Positions 1 through 7,843 of a stretch of DNA of 64,000 nt are shown piece after piece (position 1 is the stretch's first letter; every line of letters begins with the position of its first letter). The translations under genes and the position numbers were made by a program. Source of the stretch: Dactylis glomerata (Eukaryota; Streptophyta; Magnoliopsida; Poales; Poaceae). The stretch is taken from the NCBI GenBank assembly GCA_007115705.1, contig QXEO01000211.1:636191-700190 (forward strand). The letters run 5' to 3'. The notes under the pieces were generated by a model. That model saw only the letters and a program-made list of their open reading frames with translations, did no database searches and was not told the origin of the DNA.

Positions 1-225
1 GCGACGAGCAACACGAAGAGCCGGGAGGCTCCCAGAACTGCTGGTGGGCCCTGGTCCCTCGGGCAACGGCCCGCAAAACTCCGGCACACGTCCTGGCTGA
101 TGCAAGGGCGTGCCACCTGACCTATACCTGATCAGGAAGGTGATGGATTGCTTCGATTAGTTTCCTGCATGGCAGACACGTAAACATTAAATACGAGCCT
201 CGATCGGCTCTCAGGTTTCCCTGTG

Positions 226-246
226 AATCGGCTCATGTAGCCGATT
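226..246. repeat. LTR hairpin AATCGGCT/AGCCGATT
   Basis: Perfect 8-bp inverted repeat (226-233 and 239-246) with a 5-nt loop. Built from the GCCGAT/ATCGGC word that recurs through element 1. The same hairpin is present in the right LTR, shifted by 11296. Confidence 0.8.
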
Positions 247-770
247 GTCCCATGGATCTGCATTGGATCTACGATAACATGGGGTTTTGCTTTATCAATA
301 CAAGTCAAATCGATCTACGACAGTTTAACGCTTTCACCACATAATTGGAACATCCCACACGTAATTGAGCCTGGTAGATACGAAAGATAACAGAAAACTA
401 ACCCTAGAGGAGGCCAAAAAACCAACGTAGAGTCAATTCCCGGAACAACTCCTCTCGAATTGGCAAACCATATCCTTACGTACTACTGGATCGTTCAACC
501 CGTTTGTGAGGCCTAACCATGCGGATATCAAACTAATCCTTGGAGAACAAGGAACAACTATGACAGATTGAATCGACTGAATAAAGATCAAGCAAGATGC
601 TGCCCTTACACCCAAAATAGGTGCAAAGGCAGCGAGATCTCTAGGGGCAGCAAGACTAAGCAAACATAACCAAAAGCACCGATGCTAGCCCAAACAGATC
701 TATGATAACAGTATTACTCGCCATCAACAAGGCTTTAGTACGAGCAACACCAAATAACACATAAGCAGAT

Positions 771-803
771 GCTGCCTAGATCGCGAGATGCGATCTAGGC
801 AGC
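771..803. repeat. LTR hairpin, 14-bp perfect stem
   Basis: GCTGCCTAGATCGC (771-784), loop GAGAT, then its exact reverse complement (790-803). Conserved unchanged in the other LTR at 12067-12099. It lies on the transcribed side of the minus-strand TATA motif at 911-917, so it would be within the first ~150 nt of the element RNA. Confidence 0.85.
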
Positions 804-910
804 ACGACGCTTACCTGAAAGAAACCCTCGGAACAAGGGGTGGCGATGCGCCGAGATTGTGTTTGTTGTGAACGTGATCGTCCTCCTTTCTCAATAACCC
901 TAGGTACACA

Positions 911-917
911 TTTATAG
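911..917 (-). promoter_or_regulatory. Element 1 LTR TATA box (left copy)
   Basis: Minus-strand TATAAAT; the right-LTR copy is at 12207-12213. It is the only good TATA match in the LTR in the correct orientation for gag-pol. Confidence 0.55.
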
Positions 918-1103
918 TCCGGAGACTTTCTATCTTTGGAATAAACCTAACAACTCTATCTCTTGTTTAAACCGAAACGTAATCTATCATAATATACAGA
1001 TACACGGGCAATTAGCCCAAATCCACGCGCAAGGCCGATCCAGCCTCCAAGCCCATCTTGATTACGGCCCATCTCCTCATTTGGCCAAAATGTGGCGATA
1101 ACA

Positions 1104-1118
1104 CATGCCCCCCTGGTT
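1104..1118 (-). other. Element 1 polypurine tract
   Basis: Minus-strand AACCAGGGGGGCATG directly abuts the 5' end of the 3' LTR, where a plus-strand priming site is required. This independently supports minus orientation. Confidence 0.8.
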
Positions 1119-1380
1119 TTGGCAATAATAATTCCAAAACCACTCTGTTTTTTTCTTCATCGGGTCACGCGTTGCAGAGCAGAACCGTCACATCGCCTCC
1201 TCATCATGATGCCTCGCCTTCTCAACTTCTCCGCAGTACATGATTTGACAACTCTGGCACCACATTCTCGAAAACCGCTATGGCATTGAACCATCTTCCA
1301 CTACTCCCCTTATTTAAATCTATCCGAACCATTTGCATCCTCATTCTTCTCCAATAGCCAAAAAACCCTCTTCCTCCGCC
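1104..1380 (+). promoter_or_regulatory. Probable promoter and leader of antisense gene A
   Basis: 277 bp between the PPT and the gene A start codon. It contains TATTTAAAT at 1311-1319, about 62 bp before the ATG, followed by a C/T-rich leader and ATG in good plant context (gccATGgc). Nothing else gene-like is seen. A promoter here would be internal to the element and fire away from the LTR, towards pol. Confidence 0.45.
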
Positions 1381-1881
1381 ATGGCCTCCTCTTCTTCCTC
1401 CAACACATCCGGCCTTTCCTTCCAATCCTCCGACTCCGTCAACCGGGAGCCGACGCCGGAGCACCCGCCAATGGCGGCGTACGAAGCTCTCGCCCCACAA
1501 TGGTGGGACGAGAGAGACTGGGACTTCGCCGCCCAGTCAGAGGACGACGAGTCCCTGACCGACGGCGAGGAGGACCTCCAACTCCTCGTCGACGGGGAAC
1601 TGGAGGCGGAGAGCGCCGACGACGCCGTGTCCTGGGGCGAGGACATCGGCTCTTCCGATGAGGAGGAAGAAGCAGAGGAGGACACCTCCTCCGACGAATA
1701 CCCGCCGGTGAAGCGCTTCCGCGCCGGGTCCAGCGAGGACACCGACGACGACGACGAGAACGAGGAGGCCCCCGCTGACAACTTCAGCAGCAGCGGTGAG
1801 GACTACGCCGGCAGCAGCACCGATGACAGCGAAGACGGCGGCGGCAATGGCAACGGCGACGACGACGACGCCGCCTTCTAG
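1381..1881 (+). CDS. Antisense gene A: highly acidic Ser/Asp/Glu-rich protein, 166 aa
   Basis: Single-exon frame from ATG 1381 to TAG 1881, antisense to the retrotransposon pol. The N-terminus is Ser-rich; a short ordered stretch (about residues 30-55) contains paired Trp (QWWDERDWDF). The rest alternates Asp/Glu/Ser runs with one basic patch, PPVKRFRAG, a possible nuclear localisation signal. Long acidic tails like this occur in histone- or chromatin-binding proteins, but I recognise no family. The start was chosen because it is the first ATG, in good context and just downstream of a TATA motif. Two long minus-strand frames overlap it, but these follow from its GC-rich codons. Possibly the acidic module of a system with gene B (2320-5541). 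Function unknown. Confidence 0.6.
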   Translation: MASSSSSNTSGLSFQSSDSVNREPTPEHPPMAAYEALAPQWWDERDWDFAAQSEDDESLTDGEEDLQLLVDGELEAESADDAVSWGEDIGSSDEEEEAEEDTSSDEYPPVKRFRAGSSEDTDDDDENEEAPADNFSSSGEDYAGSSTDDSEDGGGNGNGDDDDAAF

Positions 1882-2319
1882 ATTAGGAACTAGTAGTAGT
1901 AGTACTAGTAGTAGATCTCCATTTTGTAAGCAATCGGCTTCATTGTAAACAACCGTCTTTGGAATCAACAAACCTTGCTTTTCCCAATTTGATTTTGCCG
2001 ATAGTCAAATAGGTCAACGTTCCAAAAGCCGATAGTAACGAATCGGCTTTCACCATACCACGCTTGATATGATCAACCAAGTCAAAGCCCAAAGAGCCGA
2101 TGGCAACACATCGGCTTTTCCCACAAACGTTGGCAAGGTCAAAGTCGGTCGCTTATTTAGACAAGTCTGAGCGGTCACTTTCCAATTTCAACGGTAACCT
2201 GCAACCATCTTAAAAAAGGCTAACTCAGATCTCCAATTGCCTCATTGAACAAATCGGGCTCACGGGGACACGAACCCTAGATTCCACACCGCATAGATCC
2301 ATCTCCGCCGGCAAATTAG
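1882..2319. other. Intergenic spacer between antisense genes A and B, rich in GCCGAT palindromes
   Basis: 438 bp with no reading frame. It begins with a TAG/TAC trinucleotide run (about 1891-1914). It then holds hairpins AAAGCCGAT...ATCGGCTTT (2025-2050) and GCCGAT...ATCGGC (2097-2116) plus isolated ATCGGC words. It probably includes the 3' UTR of gene A and the promoter of gene B; no clear TATA box is seen. Confidence 0.6.
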
Positions 2320-5300
2320 ATGGCGGAATCGTCCAGCGCCAACACAGCGGTCTCCGGTCTGAAGGTAATCCTTAACTGTTCCTCGCAATCCGAGCACGGT
2401 GCTAGAATTAATAGCAAACACCTGAATTAATGCTTTATCCCATCATTGAAATTTTAGGTTTCAGATATTCTGCTGCCGCATCCTTCTCTCCCAAATTCTC
2501 TCTGCCTTGGCCCCCGTACAGAATCTAGTCCTGCCCATTTGATCTCTTGCGAGGCAAACAGAATCCCCTTCGTAAGCCAAAACTTAGATTTGGATTCTTG
2601 GGCCGACTGCTTACGAGCCTGGCCTAATCCTCCCGAATATTGGGTTTCTTGGTACAGTAGGGTAGCCAAAACTTACCAATCCCAATGGGAAACCACGGGA
2701 ATAGCCGATGCCTTGACTTTGTCATTGTCTCCCCTTGAGAAACATGAAAATCTTCTAAAAACCATCGGCTATTTCTGGTCTGATGCTCTGAACTGCTTCA
2801 TGTTCGGCCATGGCCCCATGACACCAACTCTGTTAGACGTGGTGATGATTACTGGTCTAGACGTCACATCACCCAGCCCCTCTGCTTTTATGCTGCCAAA
2901 AGTCCCCTTCAAGCTTTGTTCCAAAACAGATTGCACGAACTGGGGTGCTTACCTTCGAAGCCACATGAAAACTAAGGGCCCTGTCACAGAGAAAGAACAC
3001 ACGGCCTTCTTCAATTTCTGGCTGGAACATTTCATATTCTGTGGCCCTTCCCTTGCCCCAACCAAGAATTATCTCTCCTTGGCCTATGAACTTGCCAGAG
3101 GCACTCAACTTGGCATCGGCAAACTGTTCCTTGGAGAAGTCTATCGATATCTCCAGTTGATGTCTGTCAAACTATCCTCCCACATAGCAGTCAAAACAGG
3201 AGGTCCTTGGTGGTTTATTCAACTATGGGCTCAGCTGTACTTTCAAAACCATATCCCAAACTTCCCCCTTTTGGCAAGTTGCACCTTTCCAGATGCCAAA
3301 GGGAAGCAGATCCGATGCACCAGCTACGGCCAAGCTCTGTATAGCCTGCCAGGTAGTAAACTGATCCCTCATGAAGCATCCAAGTGGTTCAGCATTTTCT
3401 TCCAAGGCCTGGACAATCCTATCTTCTTTCCTTACACGGAGGAATCGGAAAATTTTGAAAATCCAATCTCCTTCAGGCTGGACAACTTTGCCGATGACAC
3501 TAGCACTCGGCAGCTATTCTCCACCGTGATCCGTCCCTGCTTCCTCCCAGTTGGCATGAGCACATCCAACAGAATAATCAAGCCTGGATACGAGTTCTAC
3601 CAGCCGGTCGTAGCAGCTCGGCAATTTGGCCTTGGGCAAGTACCTCCTCATTTCTTTCTCCACCACCTCACAGAGAGCAGAGCTGACCTGCCCGATCCTC
3701 TCACCAGTCAGAGGTGTTATTCTTTCTTCGATGCTCTGACCATCCCAATTCCTAACAACCTCACTTTCGCTTCATCAACCGATGGTTTTGAGAACTGGTG
3801 GTCGATGTGGAAGACTCATGCCTTCAGGAGAGCTCTGGGACCATTGCTGGAACAGCTCGATGCTGAATATGACATCCCCGTAGAACAGGTACTGCTACTT
3901 GTAAATTTTCTCCTTGGTGCAGCTCACGACGATTCTTTTAATATCCTGCCCTGTCTCCTTGCAGCAACAAGATGGTCCAGAACCTACTAACGAGGATGGC
4001 TCCCCCTTCGAATTCCTCCCACCAGCTCCTATGGTCCTTTTCTGCAAAAACTCGCCACCTTTGAAACAGGTCGTGATGCAGAACCAGCCGATATCACCAA
4101 AATCGGCTTCCAAGAGCCAAGCAACTTCCGGGTCAGCTGCCTCCCGAGTTCCAACTAAAACAAGAACGGCGGTGAGGAAGGTAGTGGCCAAAAAAACTTT
4201 GAGGCGCCGGAGCCCTTCTCCAGAGAGCTCGCACGTACGCTGATTCATGCCTTGGTTGATCTCATTTATCTTTGTAAACATGCTTGTGCTTACCAACTCT
4301 CCCTTTCTTACAGGTCTCCATCGAAGACACCTCCAGCGAGGAAACACAATCCAATCGAGGAGATTCAAGCTCAGCAGACTCTGAGAGAACCACCACACCG
4401 AGCCAGCCAGATGTGCCACCATCGGCTTCCAGGAAAAGGCCTGTTCCTGAACCTGTTGCCCCCCGAGCAACAGTCGAGGCGGGGCAAGCTGTGAGCCCCA
4501 AGAGGGCTCGCAAGGGACTGCAAACTTCTTCTTCGAGCCAGGAGGCTTCGAAAGTAATTATCCTCCATACTCTTACCACTCCTTTTTTATGCCGATTCAT
4601 TGCTATTCACATCGGCTAAGCACCTTTCATGCAGACGAATGACACTTCTAGTGGGAAAGTCGGGGAAGTGCCGATGCCTTCCGCAAGCCTGGATCTAGTA
4701 ATCCCTGAAGGTGTAGATGAAACGGTTGCCAATCTGGCCAAGCCCTCAGCAACAACACACGAGCCGATCGTCTCGCCGTCGGCTATCCCCCTGATCTCAG
4801 GAGAGGTATGTTCGCTTCTTTCGACTCATCCTTCCCTGTTTGACGCATACTGACGCCACTTCTGCCTGCCAGGGTTGTGATATCTCAGGCTTGCTGACGT
4901 TCGACCCTGAATCCATCGAACCAGCTCCCTCTGCCGCCAACGATGAACCACGAGCAAGCGCTGTTCTACCTCAATTCCAGCGTCTCAAAGCCTTGCTGTC
5001 CTCCCCAATCGAGAAGTTGGTCGAGGGTTCTGAAGAGGTGAAGAGTGTTTTTGACGAAATCAAGGACCAACTCCCGGTAGCATTGCAGGTGAAGCTTTGG
5101 CCAGTTGTGACTCTGTCTTTCTACGGGTCAAGGGTGAAGTTGGCTCGTGAGAGGATCAATCTACGCCACGCCCAACTCCCACTGAAGGCCGATATTGCAG
5201 CCAAATGTCAGCGGCTCAATGAGAAAAAGGCGTCTCTGGATGCCAAAACTGACACCTCTGTCAGCACCGCCGAGCTTGCATCCTTAAAAAAGGAATTGGA

Positions 5301-5541
5301 AGATCTCGAAGAGAAGGTCCGGGCGACTAAAAAGCTCATTCATGACAAGGAAGCATTCATCGCCCGCTCCCAAGACGAAGCAGAAGGCCTCAAAGCTCAA
5401 CTGAAGACTGATCTGGCAGAAATACGTGCCCTGAGCAAGCAGCTAGTGACGGGCAAGGACGATGATGACGTAGCCGAGATCGCCGAGGTGGATCGTGTCC
5501 GTGCTGACGCCCTCCGTGCCTTCGAGGCATTCCTTCAGTAG
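2320..5541 (+). CDS. Antisense gene B: plant mobile domain (PMD) protein with C-terminal coiled coil, six exons
   Basis: Inferred exons 2320-2364, 2458-3888, 3965-4234, 4314-4553, 4635-4805 and 4873-5541. Every intron is short (66-93 bp), has GT..AG ends and preserves frame, giving 941 codons plus stop with no disruption. Residues about 30-330 resemble the plant mobile domain (PF10536): a pattern like FGHGPMTPTLLDVVMITGLDV, then WGAYLRSH, LGIGKLFLGEVYRYL and PWWFIQLWAQLYF. Residues about 490-720 are low-complexity Ser/Pro/Glu with basic patches (KKTLRRRSPSP, SPKRARK). Residues about 805-925 are heptad-rich coiled coil. PMD proteins MAIL1/MAIN of Arabidopsis act in the nucleus in transposon silencing and gene regulation. 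A role for this element-borne copy is inference. Start ATG 2320 chosen because its 45-bp exon joins exon 2 in frame. Confidence 0.8.
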
Positions 5542-5740
5542 CTTATTCATGTAACCTGACACCTGCTCGTAACAGTCTGAACCTCGAGAGTCGATGGCTG
5601 TGCATTGTTTTGTTTTTTTTTTATTTGGCCGATTTCATGTATCGGCCCCCATATTTCACTGTTCATCATCCCACATGCTTGGGAAATATTAATCTGGATA
5701 TTTTTTTTACTGGCCGATTTCATGTATCGGCCCCCATATT
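5542..5740. other. Convergent 3' ends of gene B and pol, with tandem duplication
   Basis: Spacer between the gene B stop (5541) and the integrase stop (5741). It contains T-runs, and most of it belongs to the duplicated segment listed at 5626-5775. Confidence 0.7.
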
Positions 5741-5775
5741 TCACTGTCCATCATCCCACATGCTTGGGAAATATT
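5626..5775. repeat. Two-copy direct repeat (65 bp, period 85) carrying a perfect hairpin
   Basis: Copies at 5626-5690 and 5711-5775 differ at one base. Each contains GGCCGAT, loop TTCATGT, ATCGGCC. The second copy includes the last codons of integrase, so the first is a displaced duplicate of the pol 3' end lying between two convergent genes. Confidence 0.85.
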
Positions 5776-7843
5776 TCTTGAGATGCTGACCGTTGACAGC
5801 CACTGGGAATTTCACACCGTCCAGCTCCTCAAGCATGTACGCGTTGCCCCTTAAAACTTGGTCGACCCTGTATGGCCCGTGCCAATTTGGAGACCATTTA
5901 CCGTATGCTGCATCCTTAGTTCCCAATGGCAATACAGCTTCCCATACCAGATCACCAACGTGGAACTCCTTTGGTCTCACCTTCTTATTATATGCACGAG
6001 CTACCTTGGCTTTGTTCTCTTTAATTTTCTCAAGCGACCACAGCCTAAGTTCAGTTAAATCCTCAACACTGTCACTCATCAGGGCTGCATATTCTTCAGT
6101 TGTTAGATCGTTCTGAAAAGTGACACGTCTCGATCCAGCCGTAATCTCCCATGGCAATACGGCTTCTTGTCCATAGACTAGATGGTATGGCGAGGTTTTT
6201 ATCGCTCCATGACATGACATGCGATAAGCCCACAAAGCTTCTGACAAAACCTCGTGCCAACGCCTAGGGTGCTCGTCGATTTTTCTCTTGATCAGCTTGA
6301 TAAGGCTCTGATTGGACGCTTCAGCTTGCCCATTTGCTTGAGCATAATATGGAGATGATCGGATCAGCTTAATTCCCGTGTCCTCGCAGAACTCTCTAAA
6401 CTCGTGAGAAATGAAGACCGATCCTCCATCGGTCGTGATAGTTTGGGGAATCCCGAATCTATGAATGACATGTTCTTTCACGAAATTGATAACATCCTTC
6501 GAGTTTACTGACTTCATAGGGACGGCTTCCACCCATTTAGTGAAATAATCCGTAATGGCCAAAATCCACATGTGGCCTTTGCTTGATGGAGGATTGATCT
6601 TGCCAATCATATCCATGCCCCAACCTCGGAATGGCCAAGGCTTGATGATGGGGTTCATCGCTGATGCAGGTACCATCTGAATATTCCCGAATTTCTGACA
6701 TGCTTGACACCCTTTATAGTACTTAAAACAATCCTCAAGCATGGTGGGCCAATAAAACCCTGATCGCCTGATCAACCATTTCATCTTGTGAGCCGATTGG
6801 TGAGTTCCACAGGCGCCTTCGTGTACCTCGTGTAGGAGCCGATTCGCCTCGGTTGGCCCTAGACATTTGAGCAATAGCCCTTCCAGAGTCCTGTAGAACA
6901 TGTCATCCCCAATAAGCACATACTTCATGGCCTTGTACCTTATCCGTTTCGGTGCCCCCCGAGCCGAATCTTTCAAGTAATTGAAGATATCGGCTCTCCA
7001 GTCGTCCGTCTCCAGGAACTGTACCTGAACATCAGTTCCATCTGCTATGTCCTTGTAGCCTGAAGCCATTTGTGCGAGATCATTCGCCTCGGTATTCTGC
7101 GATCGCGGGATCCAGTTAAAGTTTAAGTACCTGAACTGTGTCATCAGCTCACGGCATTGCAACCATAATGGGAAGAGTGACTCGCTCTCACACTTGTATT
7201 CGTCCGTGAGTTGGGAAATCACCAATTTGGAGTCTCCAAAAAGTTCCACTGCTTCTGCTCCGGCTTCAATGAGCAACTCCATTCCCTTGCGTACTGCCTC
7301 ATACTCAGCGACATTGTTGGTGCAAGGGGTAGATAGCCTGATGGAGAAGGAATATGTTGCCCCCCGGGGCGACACGAGTAGAATGCCGATGCCGCAACCA
7401 TCATCACAAGCCGATCCATCGAAAAACATAGCCCATGCACGTACATACAGTGCTGCTATATCAGTGTTGATTCGTTCAGCAATAAGATCGGCCAACGCCT
7501 GTCCCTTAACCGCTTTGGCGGGTTGATACCGGATATCAAATTCCGATAATGCAAACATCCATTTGCCGAGTCGGCCTTTCAACACAGGAGCCGACAGCAT
7601 ATGTTTTATGACATCTGATTTGCATATGATGATAATCTCTGCTGACAGCAAGATGTGTCGCTGCTTGGTGCAGGTGAAAAATAGGCAGAGGCATAACTTC
7701 TCGATCTCGGGATATCTCGTCTCTGCATCCAGCATCCTTCTGCTGATGTAAAACACAACTCGCTCCAGACCATCATAAACTTGCACCACCACCGAGGCGA
7801 TGGACGTGTCAGCCACCGACAAGTAAATGTAGAACGGCCTATC
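5741..7843 (-). CDS. pol: Element 1 pol, distal part: RNase H, archaeal-type RNase H, integrase
   Basis: Same frame as the upstream gag-RT frame, separated only by a TAG at 7844-7846, so it is the rest of one polyprotein. In order: reverse-transcriptase-type RNase H with the TRY..IEKLCLCL region; a second, archaeal-type RNase H (FFDGSACDDGCGIGILL, EYEAVRKGMELL, FGDSKLVISQL) typical of the Tat lineage; then integrase with an HHCC zinc finger (H-x3-H ... CQAC) and the catalytic Asp/Asp/Glu triad (GMDMIG, TTDGGSVF, GQAEASNQ). It ends with a C-terminal DNA-binding region. No other break. Whether the TAG is read through is unknown; a point mutation is simpler. Confidence 0.85.
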   Translation of the reverse strand, partial: DRPFYIYLSVADTSIASVVVQVYDGLERVVFYISRRMLDAETRYPEIEKLCLCLFFTCTKQRHILLSAEIIIICKSDVIKHMLSAPVLKGRLGKWMFALSEFDIRYQPAKAVKGQALADLIAERINTDIAALYVRAWAMFFDGSACDDGCGIGILLVSPRGATYSFSIRLSTPCTNNVAEYEAVRKGMELLIEAGAEAVELFGDSKLVISQLTDEYKCESESLFPLWLQCRELMTQFRYLNFNWIPRSQNTEANDLAQMASGYKDIADGTDVQVQFLETDDWRADIFNYLKDSARGAPKRIRYKAMKYVLIGDDMFYRTLEGLLLKCLGPTEANRLLHEVHEGACGTHQSAHKMKWLIRRSGFYWPTMLEDCFKYYKGCQACQKFGNIQMVPASAMNPIIKPWPFRGWGMDMIGKINPPSSKGHMWILAITDYFTKWVEAVPMKSVNSKDVINFVKEHVIHRFGIPQTITTDGGSVFISHEFREFCEDTGIKLIRSSPYYAQANGQAEASNQSLIKLIKRKIDEHPRRWHEVLSEALWAYRMSCHGAIKTSPYHLVYGQEAVLPWEITAGSRRVTFQNDLTTEEYAALMSDSVEDLTELRLWSLEKIKENKAKVARAYNKKVRPKEFHVGDLVWEAVLPLGTKDAAYGKWSPNWHGPYRVDQVLRGNAYMLEELDGVKFPVAVNGQHLKKYFPSMWDDGQ

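Larger units (their letters stand above)
1..1103 (-). repeat. Element 1, 3' LTR (31 bp cut off by window edge)
   Basis: Aligns base for base with 11297-12399, three substitutions. It ends on the plus strand in ...gcgataaca, so the minus-strand LTR opens TGTTATCGCC. The copies diverge immediately after base 1103, which fixes the border. A TATA-like TATAAAT on the minus strand lies at 911-917. Confidence 0.95.

Noticed and set aside
433..663. 76-codon minus-strand frame identical in both element 1 LTRs (also 11729-11959)
   Set aside because: Identity follows from the LTRs being 99.7% alike; no domain and no evidence of translation.
1341..1971. Two long minus-strand frames (146 and 144 codons) over antisense gene A
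   Set aside because: They mirror its GAC/GAG/TCC-rich codons, lack domains and have no promoter. They are shadow frames.
5547..5744. 65-codon minus-strand frame after integrase
   Set aside because: Created by the tandem duplication of the pol 3' end, not a gene.
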